A stretch of DNA of 64,000 nucleotides, taken from Eopsaltria australis. Lineage: Eukaryota > Chordata > Aves > Passeriformes > Petroicidae. Under the pieces are notes generated by a model that did no database searches, had not been told where the DNA came from, and was given only the letters and a program-made list of their open reading frames with translations. Both the position numbers and the translations under genes were made by a program. The stretch's first letter is position 1, and each line of letters begins with the position of its first letter. The stretch is from positions 3,410,001 to 3,474,000 of the forward strand of contig JAVTVJ010000068.1 in NCBI GenBank assembly GCA_034509425.1, in the 5' to 3' direction. Shown in pieces: positions 47,455 through 60,851 of the stretch.

Positions 47455-47835
47455 AGATGCTGGGAAAATAGCAAGCATTTAAGAAAAGAGCCAAGATGAA
47501 ATTCTAAATAACATGTCATATCAGACTATTGATTTCCTTCCTGATAGTGCAACAATTCTAAAGAAAAGGGAAGACTCAGTAATGTGATACCACTAGACTC
47601 TGGGAAGCTTAATCAAACTCTTCTGCCTGGCTTTCTTCCCAGCTAAGAGATACAGTCTACATGAGACTAATATAAGGGTGCTCAAAACTGTTTAAATATA
47701 TGTAGGGAGTAGATAACAATAGGTCCCCATAGCACAAAAGTACTGGGCAGCGCTTTATTAAGTTCTTGTGACCTGTTCATTATTTTTGCTAACTGTGTAG
47801 TAGATGAAAACACAAATGATGAAATAGAAAATTTT
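47455..47835 (+). mobile_element. Ancient CR1-type LINE ORF2 fragment
   Basis: The series AACATGTCATATCAGACTAT, TTGATTTCCTTCCTGATAGT, ATGTGATACCACTAGACTCT, TAATATAAGGGTGCTCAAAA and TTCATTATTTTTGCTAACTG follows, in order, the reverse-transcriptase region of old amniote CR1/L3 elements (the AAATCATGTCA..., TTT.CTT.TTGATAG, GT.GATCT.GACTT..., ACTATAAGGTGG..., TTCATTAATGATTT series). The frame is much broken. Ends are approximate. Confidence 0.5.
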
Positions 47836-50800
47836 CCCTGGTAAGAGTACTCTAAGCTGACCTTATATTGAAGAACAGGGTTAGAATTTTCAATAATGAT
47901 GATCAGTTGGATTTACAGTCCCATAGTACTGGGTGAAATTCCACTCTGATTTAGGCAGCTGCAAAGAGAGGGTGGGAGAAAGGCACCCTGCAGAAAGGAG
48001 CTGCTGTGTTTAGTAAATCAGAAGATGAAAATGAGATGACAGTGGTACAGACATCCCAAAATAGGTAAGCTTTCCATGGAGAACATATCTGAGCATAAGT
48101 GTGTAAAGCACACAAAAAGTATTCCTGTGACTCTGGTTAACACTTGTTACACATCATCCAAAATACTCTGGGGACTCAGGCTTCAGAAAAGGCATCAATG
48201 AGAGAAAAGCAACAGATAAAAGTTCAGTTCTACAAGTCTGAGGGCAGTTAGAAGACATAGAGGTTGCAAATAGGAAGTAGACTGAAGGGAAACACCAAGT
48301 CACTGTTTCTGTATGAAAAAGCTGCTGAAGAGAGAAATTAATTGAACTGGTTTCCATGTCTCACATGAACAGAACAAAAAGCCATGAACCTAACATACAG
48401 GGTATGAGATTTTTTTTAGACTACTGAAAATGCCAATTTTCAGAAAAGAGAGTGGTCTGGAACAGATGTCCTGGAAAGCTGGGGGGTTTTCCTCATTGGA
48501 AGCTACTGAGATGATGCTAGATATGCCTCTGTTAAGACTAGAATTTGCTTTTAGACCTGTTTTTCTAATTTCCTGTGACACTGGAGCATCTATTTTGAAG
48601 AAAAAAAAGATCCAAAGAGCAATGGTCAAAACTTCTGCTCAGACTTCATTGCTCACCTCCCTTTCACTGGGAGTTGCTTTCACTCTGCTGGTCAGAGTGT
48701 GTTGGGGACTCAAGACCAGAGAAAGAGGTGGGAAGAAGGAAACTCATGATCCCATGAAACCCAACTGAGCTTCTGGCTCAAAAGCTCACTAAGATGCTGA
48801 GTGGTATTTTGATATATTCTTGGTTTAACAGAGGGACAGAAAATTTTAGTAAAATTTAGACTTTTAAAGGTACTAAAGAACACATCAGGCCACATGACAA
48901 TCTGCTTTTTGCCCAATGTTATATATTTTTGTCCTAAATGATATCTATACTGATAAATTTGTACTGTATAAACAAAGACCTGAATGTATAAGTTGTCTTT
49001 CATATCCATGCTATGGAAATCACCCACAAATTAATTTCTGATGAAATATTATGTCCTAGGGACTAACATATTAGTCCTGAATTACCAGTTTATCAGACTG
49101 TAGTTGCTTAGAAGGCCAGGTGCTGAGAAGAAGGGAGGTGTTCATCTTTCTTTCTTAGCTAGAAAGCAAGAGGTGGTCAAGTCAGCTGTTTAAAAACATT
49201 CATACCCACATCACTATAGGAAGAATTATGCAAGTCTTCTGATTGCAGCTCTGCATGGCCTGCTCCGTGGCTCCTCAATACTTTGTTCAAGACTTAATTA
49301 AGAAAAAGTTTGGCTGGCCCACTACTGCATACTTGTACCTCAATTCCCCACCAAGGAAATTACTAAAGGTACCATGAGTCTAAAAATCATTTGACAACCC
49401 TGACTGGTGTATGCAGCTTGATAACAAGGTGATAACTTTGTGCAGAGCAATACATAATCACTCCCACCTCAGTATAATGGACTTCCACAAAGCTTTTGAA
49501 ATACTAATTGAGTTGAGGTCACATTTCTAAGAACAGAAATATAAGCAAAAAACTGGAAGGGTTCTTTTCCTTTGCCAGTGATTTGTTCTTGTCCATACTT
49601 TGTGCTCCAGTTTTCCTGCTTCAATTATGCAGCATCATGCATTATACAGTGCTCTTCAACTCATGGGGTCAGCCTATAAATGGAGAGCATTAATTTGGTG
49701 TGTCACATAATGGGCACTTCCTCCTGCAGAGTGGTGGCTGCAGAAATGGTCTCATCAGAAGCATGTTGGACGTGCGCAGCATTTGTCATAAGGCAGTAAT
49801 GATGCTATACCCATTTGCTGGCTCTTCCCTGAGAATATGGAAAGGTGAAGCTTCACTTTCCAGGGAGAACCTTTATTCCCCTCAGCCCCTTCTATTAAAT
49901 TTTAAAAATTCAGCTACCACATCTAGCTCCAAACAGTAAATATCTGGATGCAAGCAGAATACATTAAATAACAAATCACTCTAACTTGTATAGCTTACCA
50001 TCCTAGAACATATTTATTTTCAATCCAGTTCCATGATAAAGGAAAAATGTGCTTGTGTATGTGGATTTGCAGTGGCAGTATGGATTAGGAGGACACAACA
50101 TAAAATACATTTTTGTGCAAAGGTAAAGCTGAACTAAATGCAGCAGCTTTACTTCAACCTTTTCATGAAATCAGTGTTGTTCTGCTAAGCTCAGCAGTTA
50201 GGTAAAAATATGAAAGCTTGGCATGAGCCACAAAAATTATCTTAGAGGTCAAGTATGAAGATTTTTTCTTTTCTTTTTTTTTGTTATATCATAGATAGAA
50301 ATATCTCTGATGTTTCAGCATCTTACCTAGTAGATGAAAGTGTCATGTTCTTAAACTCTATGTCTACCTGCCAGCCTTAAATCAACAATATCTATTGAAA
50401 AAACTATCTTGAAAGATGGAAATTTTACATCTATGGGAAAGATTAAATAAGTGACAAAACCTGAAAGCAACATGAGATGTACTTTTATCAGAAAATTCTC
50501 ATCTCCTGCACCCATATTTTTTCTTTCATTCAAGTTGTCTCATACAAGACGTGCATACACACTACTGAAAGTTATTGCTCGGGATGCGTGCCATTGTTGT
50601 GCACAGATTAATTTGTTTTAGCAGGTTTAAAATTGACTAGACCATGAAAAAAGAACAGCCAAAGCCATCTAATAAATTGGGCAACAATGACTCTTGGTAT
50701 CTCCATTTAAATTGAGAATAGATGTGCATTATACACTGTCACTGCAGAAAAAATAAGAGGCTTCCTTTAGTAATGGATTATTGAATGCACTTGCAGTGAT

Positions 50801-52839
50801 GGTAAGGCAATAAATTTAAAAGTACATCAGCCATTTCTCAATGAGGTTTATCTTCTGTACTCGCCAGCCTTGTATATATAGGGAAAAAGTGAGACTATTT
50901 CACAGGGAGGGCTTTTCTACAGCATTTAGTCCAAGAAAACCTGTTGGTTTCTTTGGTCACAGCTGAGACCCAAGCTTAGTTCACTGTCTGTATAAAATGT
51001 GTGTCTATAAAATACACAAGGACAGCAGGTCTGCTGGTAATCCTTCCCATGGGAACTGTTAGTTAAATTCATCCTAAGTTCATGAAGACAGTGAGCTTAA
51101 GGCTGGGGATAATTTTCCCCCAGAGCATTAATGGCAAGGTGTCTTTCAGAGACCGTCCTCACAGTCACACAGGGGAGGGGAGGGAAACTCTGCCCTCACA
51201 GACACCCTGCTGTCCAAAAGATAGGAACAAATGAAGTGTAAAAGCCAATTTGGGTTCTTCTACCAGATACCGAGTCTCTCTTTTAAAAGCATCAGTCAAT
51301 CAGGCTGACGTTTCCACTTAACCTTGTGAAACAGAATGGATTTTCTTCTCTTTGACATTTTAGCGGGGGCATCACGTGTGCGCTCTTCCGTAGCTGTGGC
51401 ACAGCTTCACATAGGCCACTGAAAGAATGAAATCCTTGTCTGTTTCCAAACTATTTCTAGGTTTAGTTTGTAATATTTCTTTCATGCTGGAGGAAACCCT
51501 AATAGTTTATTCCAGCACATCTATAGCTCCTGATACAGAGTGCAAATAAACAGGCTGATAGCAGGCTAGAAGCCAAAGGCAGCTGCTGGCAGGCTCTGGG
51601 CCAGCTCTGGACCCCTCGTAAAAACCTTCAGCTTGGAAAGAAGAGAAGGTTTCTAACGTACCTCCTGAATGATTTAGAGAAGGTCAGTTGAAGGTGCTAA
51701 TATCTATGTTGCCAAAGTAGAAAAGCAAGCTATTGACTGGGCTAAAAATACTAACTTCTGTAAGGTTAATGTTTTGATTTCAAAAGTCCAAAAGAGAGTG
51801 CTTGGATCCACATGATTCTTAACTAAGGGTGTTTCAGATTTTTCAGGGAAAAAAGACTGAGTTTACAGAGAGAATTTATTAAAATATTCTGGACAACCTC
51901 AGTCTGCATAATTTCATAAAACTCGAAAAGCTTTTGTTTTAACAATGAAGAACACATGCCACATCTTATGCCTGGAAGCAGCACCTCACACAAGCAGATA
52001 ATAAACAAGAGAATAAACATCTGTAATTTCATACAAATAAAAGCATTTAATGACCGTCTACCACTTTAATCTCGGGCTATATTTTAACAAGAGTCCTATG
52101 TAATTTATGTCCTATATAACATTCACATGACAGAATTCCCCAAAAGAAGGTATTTTTTGAAGGATTTTGGAAGAATACGTAATTTTAGATTGATAGCCAT
52201 ATCACCCTTTAACTATTATTACAATATACTCCTAAGCTATAGCTGAAGTCCTGGTAGTTGCTTCAATGTTTTAACAGGACTTTGAAGGGATTTCATCATC
52301 CCAGTCTCTGAGCACCATAAAGAAAATGCCTGTCAGCAGGGTAAGTATGCTGGAAAGCCAAACCTGTGTCCTCTCCTCCTTTTCTCCTCAGCCACAGGTG
52401 ATGAAGGACTGTCTGGAGTCTGCTCAAAGTGTTCACTGCTTGCTCAAATTTTACAGGAAGCACAGCTCTGGTAGGTAATGAACCTTTGGTAATTACTTGA
52501 TGATAATGGCTGAAAAGTTCCTGTCTCTTTTTTTCTTAGCAACTTCAAACTTAATTGCTACATTCTCCACAAGCTGAAAAGGGGATCTTTGAAGAACTTT
52601 TAACAGAATTGTGCCATGTTTGAAACACTTAACTGTTCCTTTGACCTGGCTTTGTTACAATTCATGTTGAATTAAAAAATTTCACCAGTGCAATTTTGCC
52701 ACCTGGCCAGGTGCTGTGCAGTTAGAAATAAAGTTGCCACCAATACCAGTCCTGAAGCTGGAATGATTTCCAGAGCTCCTGAGCCCCATCCCTCTCTCTG
52801 AGGCAGGAAGCATGTAACCTCAGTTTTCACATGCAGCAA
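47836..52839. other. Long gene-free AT-rich stretch
   Basis: About 5 kb without a recognised gene, RNA or young repeat. Frames are under 115 codons and show no domain. Confidence 0.5.
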
Positions 52840-53234
52840 CCTCAAAGGGCTGCTCAGCCCTGAGAAGAGAAGGCCCTGGGGAGACCTTACAGCAACCTTC
52901 CAGTACTTAAAGGGGGCTGACAAGAAAGGTGGAAAGGGACTCTCTATCAGCAAGTGTAGTGATAGAAAGAGGGGTAATGGTTTTAAACTAAAAACCAGTA
53001 GATTTACACTAGATATGAGGAAAAGAATTTTTACAATGAGGATGATGAAACACCAAAGCAGGTTGTTCAGAAAAGTGGTGGATGCCCCATCAGTGGAAAC
53101 TTTTAAGGTCAGGCTGGGTGATGCTCTGAGCAACCTGATTTACTTGAAGATGTCTCTGCTTACTGCAGGGTTATTGGACTAGATGGCCTGTTAAGGTCTG
53201 CTCCAATCCAAATTATGCTGTTATTCTATGATTG
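52840..53234 (+). mobile_element. CR1 LINE 3' region (sense)
   Basis: About 395 bp: GGGCTGCTCAGCCCTGAGAA, GGGGAGACCTTACAGCAACC, AGGGGTAATGGTTTTAAACT, GTGGTGGATGCCCCATCAGT and a tail TTATTCTATGATTGG. It is more diverged at the 3' tail than the copies at 15.9 and 41.3 kb. The 153-codon minus frame covering it is an antisense artefact. Confidence 0.9.
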
Positions 53235-56200
53235 GCAGCTATACATCACCATTTCAAGGAGTCACAGCTGGGCCTTCAGGGAAGCAGGATCAAGAAACAA
53301 AGTGCATCCCACTGTAGGATTTCCTCCATCCTCACTCACAGAGAGGGATGGCTGGACAGTGAATCGCTGCTGTCCTCATTAAATGTGTGTTTTCTGGTCT
53401 CCAGGAGAAAGCTCAAAGCCTACAGTTCCACATTCCAATACACAGCCAGACTGAAAGAAGCCTGGACCTTCGAAGAAGTCCTCCTTGTGTGGTGTTCTTC
53501 CTGGGCTAACTTCCTGGGTTAACTTCCTGGGTTTTGGGCCACAAAGACAGTGTGATTGCCCCATTGCTGTCCTGCTCCTTGTAGCCCAACTTGTCCATGC
53601 AAGGCTGGTTGAGGTATTTCTGTGTGGGGCTTAAAGACTAGCAGGTGTTCACCCCTCCCAGCAGAAAGAACCAGCATCCAGCAGCACTTGCCTACTCCTG
53701 CAAGCTTCTCTTCTGCAAGCTGTGTTGCAGCTCCAGCTACAAAGTCACAGGTCTTACAAAATTATGACATCTGATTTTTCTTGAAGTCCAATTCTTAAAT
53801 GAGGCACTTCTGTTTGAAAGGGTAAGATTTTCTCCCATATGACTCAGGGCAAAAGTTTCAAAAAAGTACTCAAGAGAAAGCCCATGGCTGAAAACCATCA
53901 AAATCTCCCAGCTGAGCCTGTGGTTTTTGAACAAAGGAAGTGTCAGCACTGCGTGGCTAAAGAATAAAGTTCAGTTGCTATTTTTTCAACCTTTGTGCTG
54001 TCACAGCAAAAGGAGACAGTCTCCCAAGGAGCAGTGTAAGCACCCAACTACATCCATCACAAAATACGTGCTTGTTTGTGTGCCTAAGAAGAAATGCCAG
54101 GTCAGAACAAAGTGACTTATTGTAGTTTTACACACACAAGGACTCAGTGGGCTTAAACAACAGTCCCTCCTGCCATAATTAGGGCTCAAAATCAATGCTT
54201 AAGTCAGACTTGAAAATGTGGTGCTTGAAATTCTGGATATAGCTGCAGGGTGATCTGTGATGGATTACTGGGCATTTCCAGCATTCTGGCCAGGCTTCAG
54301 TCTGCTGTGGTGTTGAGCTGCTCCATCTCCCCCAGTTCAGAGGGCTCCCCACCACTGGGGATCCACTGGCATGGTGGGAACTCCCAGACCTTTCCCTCTA
54401 CCTGATGCCTCAAACATAAACAACACCAAATTTATAATGTCCACAGGCTGCAGACACTAAGAGATCATCATCATCATCCTCTCTGATGGAGTGCCCCCAC
54501 TCCTCCCAGTTGCAAAGGGGTTCTTATGTCTCTTCCCAAAAGTAAGACAGGCTGAGCAAGCCAGCTGGACTATGACTTCCAGCATTTCCTAAAGATTTCT
54601 ACTTCTTCCAGACTGAATAGATTTAGCAAACCTACCTTGCAGCTGTCATCAGCATATGAAGGATCTTTCTGGTGCTTGAAGGAGGTCTTCCAGGGCAAAT
54701 GTTTTACGGTAAAATCTGGAGTTTCTGTTTAGATTAAATTAATGCGAAGAGAACTTGTATTCATTTCTCCTATTCACAGTTAAATCAATTAAGTATTTCC
54801 CTGATCCTTAGTTTTGCATCTGACTATTTTTATTAAGTTTTATAGAGTCCTATCTGATTTACAGTAAAAGGGAAAAAGGAAAAAAAGCTGAAAAATAAAG
54901 ATGTCCGTTTCCTTGTATCGGCATTTATATACTAGATTGCGAAACCTTTGAAATTTGAGGGGGTTATAAAAATCTAAATAGTGCCAAATCAATTGTTCTT
55001 CACATATTAACAAAAAAATTTCATGTGTTTTATTGCACTCACTTTGATTTCACACAGTTTGTAGAGCAGAATATGTGTTTAAAAAACAGAAACATGTAAG
55101 TAATATAAAATTTTTTTTCAAGTTTTCAGTCACATGAACTGAGAATCTAAATCACTTTCTGAAAGGGCCTATCCTTGATGTTGTTTATCCTAAGAAAATA
55201 AGAAACTGATCTCCTCCAGCTAAAGCCTCTGCATATCCACACACAGCACAGTTGCCTCTGGCAGTCCATGCAGGGGCAAAGCACAGCAGAGCCCAGACAG
55301 AGAACACTGAGCATATCCATCATATTGTACTGATAATATAATCTGTGAGGGGCTTCACAGAAAGTATATGCAGGGGACAGAAAAGGAGCCTACTATCAGT
55401 GCTTCCCATCTCATTTTAATCAGCAGATGCTGCTGTCTCCCTTAGTGGGGTATGCTCTTGGCAGATTTATTCATTCATTAGTGCTTGCATCAAGTTCCTT
55501 TTGTCTTCTGCTGTCTCAGTTCAAGGTACCCTGTTCACAGAGAAACTTTTGACTCAGAGATGGTATTTGAAGTAAAATTAAAACTGATTCTTCACATACT
55601 GCATTAAGGGAAAAGGTCAGATTTGCCACAAATGAGAGTGAAAGAGCATATGTAGATTACCACAGCCCCCACTGTAAGTCATTCTGTAAACAAACCCAAA
55701 TTAATATAAATCTATATGTACACTTATATATCTCACAGTCTGAAGCAAAGGAAAGGCTCTTCCTCTTTCTGCCTGCCTCTCTGCTTTCTCCCAGCCTGTG
55801 CTAAATCACTTCTTGCCACTGTTCCCTGCTGTTGCTGCCCCAGTGTAAACTTACAGATGTGATAATAATATTTAGATGCTTACATGGCAATCAGAGAACT
55901 GCTGGTGGCAATGCCAAAAATCTCTCTGTCACAACAGCTGAAAGGAAATACACAGCAGATCATGGGGAAATATCAATGCTGAATGCAGTAGGGGCTAAAG
56001 ACTCAGGTAATTAAATATAGCCTCAGGTAAATAATTTTATTAAAAGTAAAAAAGAGCTCTCTTGAATCTTAATCATAACACTTTGGCCTAGGCAGCCCAT
56101 TTAACCAGGTGGGTTCAGAGACTTTTCAGTGAGATGGGTGCAACACATCAATCTTCAGTGTTTATTTTTTAAGAAAGCCATAAAACTGGAATGTCAGTAG

Positions 56201-59002
56201 CCATTGGGGTGTCCAGCTCTCAGGGGCCTGAGCCCAGGCAGCCAGGCTCTGAGGAGATGGCACAATCTCAGCTTTCAAGCAGATTTTTTTTTTTGTGCAC
56301 AGCAACACAGCAGAAGAAGCCATCAGAGGGGGACTCATATGCAAACTGGCAACAATTGGAAGATTTCCCACAGCATTCAAGGATTTTTGTTATTTACCTG
56401 CTTCCTCTTGCTACTTTCATCATTGTTGCTTTGATTTGTTTTCCTGTGAAAAAGCAGAAATTATCAGACTGGGTGGGAAAGAGGAGGTAGGGAATGAGGA
56501 CACTGGAATACACAATCTGGGAATTGGGAATAGATAATTTGGTTTTATTCTGTTTTCAGACATAGCCGTTACATGCTTGGATGTTTTTTATTTCATTTCA
56601 ATTCTATTTCATTTTATCTCTATTACATATAAGTCAGCTGGTACAATATTTTGGTGCATCTGTGTACAAATAGATTGTAACTGTGAAAAATGTGATCTAT
56701 TCCATGTATAAGCCCCATTGTGGCTTTAAAAAGGAAATTATAAAAGAGGCACCTTTGCCATGTTCATTTGACAGGCTTTCAGAAGGTGTCCTTCAAATGT
56801 AAAACTTTTGTCCTTAAAATCTTATTCTCCAAGCAGGGATAAAAACTCTGAGATAAGTGAAGCAGGGAATTTGAGGGTTTTTCGTTTTTCAAATGCAGGC
56901 CTTTAAAAGTGTTTGGATAATAGATGAGCGGTTTTAGGCAGTCTGTGTAAAGGCAGACCTTGAATTACTTAGGAATTGGTTGTAGTGATTTTGAAAAGAA
57001 ACTTGAAAAGAACTAGGTGATTGTATGGATATAGACTTCATCTAGCTGTAATGCATGCAATATTCAAGCAGTGCATGTAGGAATTTTTATTACATTGTCT
57101 TTATTTCTGGCATCGTTCTGCTGTGAAGGGATCCATCTGTGTGAGCCAGTGGGGAAAGGGTGTGTTAATATTCCCAGCTTTTGTAATCAAGTCACCGATG
57201 GCTGCCACAGCATCAGCTAAACCCTATCTGTGAAAGAGGGCATATCAAAGGAAGTACATGTCATTTCAAGGGAGTATTAATTGCATTTAAACTAGGTCTT
57301 GAGTGCTCAGCAATGCCTACATAAAGTTCTGTTTTGATGACTAAATATCTTTGAGGATATAAGCCCCATAAATTACATAATTTCAAGATCAAAGCATCAA
57401 GGTGTTAAGTTGAAAATGGCGATCTTTTGCTGGGTAACTGAACAAGAGGTTGACAATTGTTTCTCAACACTAAATTTAAAATAAGTCATGGTGGGAAAAC
57501 ACATCTACATGCCAGCTTGCTTTTCTTCAGCTGTGTGAACATTGCCTTTTTCTCTTTTTCTCTAAGGTTTAAAGCCTTCTAATCATCAACCTGAGGGGTT
57601 AGTGTTAGTCTAGGAGAACATCTGGACATAAACTGTGAGCTCTGTTCCAGAGAGGGAATGGATCACGTCTGAAATCTCAGTCCTAGACTGGTGGATTTCC
57701 AGGAGGGTTCTCAAGTTAGAGACCAATCTGTGGTTATAATTCCCTTTCATCTAAATTGGTGATGTACCTGGGGGTTGCATCAAACCTTTCACATCCCTCA
57801 GCACTCCAACTCATAAGCATGCTGTCAGCTTAGGAGCTGTTAAGCACACGAGGATGGGCTGCCCACAGGCACTCACACCACCAGTAAGCAGATTGCCTGT
57901 CCACCCTTGCTGTGGAGGGAGAGGGTGAGCTGCAGAAGAGACTCCCAAAGCCTCTGGAGAGCAGTGCAGCCCCTCTGCTGGCCTGAGGAAGAAGCAGATG
58001 TGTGTTGAAGCACTGTGCTTGCACGAGGAGGCTGCTCTGGCTCAAGGTCTGTGTATTGAAAGAAGCCCCTCTGATGCTGGGACATCTCTGCTGTGATCAC
58101 CAGCCTGGAGCCAAGGACAGACTGCAGAGGGAAATGTTGATTCTCAGGTGTCCTTCAGGGAAAGGGGCACAACTGTCACTTCCTCTTTTTACTTTCCTCT
58201 TTTTGCTGACCAAAACCTATGATTCTTGTCTGAGCAATCTCCAGCTTCTTGAACCCATCCAACAAGGATGTTCTTCTGTCAAAGTGTAAATTTCTAATTT
58301 AGTTTGAATCTCTTTAATTTTTATCTATAACCTTTGCTCCCCACAAATGCTGCATATTATTTCAGACTCAACAACAGAGTATTAAAGACTAGTGAGTTTA
58401 ATGCAATTTTCCTTTTAATCTCTGACAATTTTTTCTTATTTTCTAACAGGCATGACAAATCTTACAAAATCTCAGTTTCAAGCATAATTGATGCAGGGAT
58501 AAGAGCAAACTACTCCAACGATTGCCTTGTTGTTTTAAAGGCATTGAGTTAATTAGAGAGATATTCTTGTTAGTGGAGGTTCATTAAAAGATCCTTCATG
58601 CAACAGAAATGTTAATTTTAGCAGAAACAATCTAGGGGACTCAAATTATTAATTGATGCATGTTTAATAGTTTTTTAATTAGAAGCTCTAGCAGCAGAAA
58701 TAACACCAAAATTGCAGTGACTGCCACTTGATTTTTAAGAGTTTGTCTACAACGGGTTGGATTCCCTGACTGCATTACTGCTGCCATCTTATTGCCATTC
58801 CTGGGCTGCCTCCATTTGTGCCCAAATCACAGTGATTGCTCTTCAAAGTGCATTTACTTTGCAGCCTGTGATCAGCAGGCAAGGTGCTCTGTGAGAAATA
58901 CTGGGGAGTGAGTCAGAAAAGGAGATGAGAAAGCCAGTAGGTGCAGAGGCAAAGCACTGGTAAGCAAATTTTACAACAGGCATGTGTGGTTTATGGAGAC
59001 AC
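53235..59002. other. Long gene-free stretch
   Basis: No gene recognised. GC-richer patches at 54.28-54.55 and 57.84-58.2 kb open several frames together but show no domain. A run at 58.48-58.72 kb rich in TTAATT/ATTAAT motifs is discussed under findings. Confidence 0.45.
53498..53535. repeat. Tandem repeat, 13-bp unit x3
   Basis: TTCCTGGGCTAAC, TTCCTGGGTTAAC and TTCCTGGGTTTT follow each other without spacing. Confidence 0.9.
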
Positions 59003-59180
59003 AGAAGGAGAAGCTGAAAAGGGTGGGTCTGCTCAATCTTAGGGAAAAAAAGGCCATGGCCAAGCCATGACAGTAACCAAAGAGATGGATTTTACATTTG
59101 CTTCCAAAGGAGCAGACTTACTTTTGGTTATAAACAAGAGAGGTCTCAGCCACAAAAATCTAGTACATGCCTTCTTGGGG
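59003..59180 (+). mobile_element. Probable old CR1 fragment
   Basis: AGAAGCTGAAAAGGGTGGGT, CTGCTCAATCTTAGGGAAAA and a later ATAAACAAGAGAGGTCTCAG are spaced like the CR1 segments GACAGGCTGAGAGAGTTGGG, TTGTTCAGCCTGGAGAAGAG and AAGCGATAGGACAAGAGG. Divergence is high, so the call is tentative. Confidence 0.4.
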
Positions 59181-60065
59181 ATCCCACCTTACAAAATATC
59201 CTAATCACATGCTCAAAGGTGAGTGTTTGTTCACCTCTTTTGGTCACTGGCCATCTCTGCATGTGTTTAAACATGTGATTCTTAAATGTGCAGGCAGTGG
59301 ACTGACAGCCACATCAGCTCACTAAAATATCCTGGGGGAAAAAATACAAAACAGAAAAATGCAGTAATATTTTCTGGGCTCATGAGTGCAGGAGCAATGA
59401 CACTGCTTCAGTTCCTGTGGCCTTGGAAAAAGTTGTCAAGGTCTGGGAAAGCACTCTTGTAAAGCAGTATTGAATGTGATATGTGCAGCAATGAGATTCG
59501 ATTGTACTGCAAACATATTCTTGGTAGCTTATGTCTCCCCTGATGCTGAATCAGAAAAAAATCAATGCCTGTAAGCCAGGTCTCCTGTGTCTGTCCTCAA
59601 AAATCTTATTTTCAGCTTTCTTCAGAAATTAATATTAAAACAGAGGTTTATTAAAAGGAAAAAAAAAAAAGCAAATAGTCAAATCATTAGTCTTGTATTA
59701 CTCAACTGCAGTTAAGGTTGTTCCACATTATTAACTTTCCTATATGTTCCTTCTGTTTCAGAAGGCAGGGTACAAACAACAGCAGCTGCTCATGAGTGTG
59801 TTAAGAGTATTTACGCAAAGAATAAGTCTAATATTCATCTTTAATGGATGATTTTAGCTGGTTCAGAGGCTAGAGAGAGTATGGCAACTAGCCCTGTTAT
59901 ACTCAACAGGATATGAGATGGAAATACAGAAACTGCTCTAGAGGAAAGACTTGTATCCCAGTGGGTAATTCTTTCCCCACCTGCAAAACTGTGGTCTAAT
60001 TAGGTAAGGGATGCGGATGGTTTCATTCAGACTGCTCCCAATATTTGCTATTAGCAAAGAAGAAT

Positions 60066-60851
60066 TTATGGCAATTTCTGAATTGGCACAAGCATTTGGA
60101 GAGGGGGCAGTTTGTTATTCTTTTTACTGTGGTGCTGTGCATTGTGGGGGTTGCCTCTCTCAGCTGTCTGATGGGAAGGTTTTGTCAGACAAGCTGAGTG
60201 AGCTGCCTTGAGGGGTGGCCATGGGGGCAGGATGCAGGTCCTGGATGATGATGGGATGTCTCTCACATGTTTCTTGTGGTTTTCTGTGCTTTGGCACAAG
60301 TTATTGATGGGTTTTGGTGGGTAAAGGCTTTTGGAAAGCACAAAGGCCAGTGTTTGTGGCATATGTGTGGGATCTGGCCTCTTCACAGAGATGGAGGTGA
60401 GGCAGTGGTAACCAGCCTGCCTTCCTGAGCTGTGACACTGTTCCTGCCCTGGCCCAACAGGACAGGCTTCATGCATGCTGAGACCTAAATCTTCAACACA
60501 GACCTGCAGTGCTTGGCCACAAAATGGGAGGGTGTATGCCTGCAGAGGTGTGTGTGCTGCTGTGGCTGGGCAGGAATGCTTTGGGCTGGCAAACTGAGCA
60601 CTTACCCCTGAGGGGAATAAGCAAACAAAATTAATATCTTTTTCTTTTACCCTACCTGAGTCCACAGCAGGATTCTCTGCCCAGCATCTCCCAGACCTCA
60701 GGCTATCATGCGTAAGATAGAGGTACTTGTCCCCAGTCCCACCCTTACCTATGGACAGATGCTCAGCTCCTGTGCTCTGTCCCTCACCTTCAGAGACTGC
60801 CTTGTCTTCTGCTTTTGCAGACTTACCTGAACACTGTCCCCGTAATGGCAC
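60066..60851 (-). other. Unexplained 261-codon open frame, possible gene or chance
   Basis: The longest open frame in the window. The deduced product is Ser/His/Lys/Pro-rich and shows no signal peptide, membrane segment, domain or internal repeat that I can see. Local GC content is near half, which lengthens chance frames. A perfect consensus splice donor on the minus strand (CAG|GTAAGT, 60829-60821) falls only about eight codons after its ATG, which would interrupt the frame if used. I do not assign a function. Confidence 0.2.

Noticed and set aside
52672..53133. 153-codon minus frame
   Set aside because: Antisense of a CR1 element.
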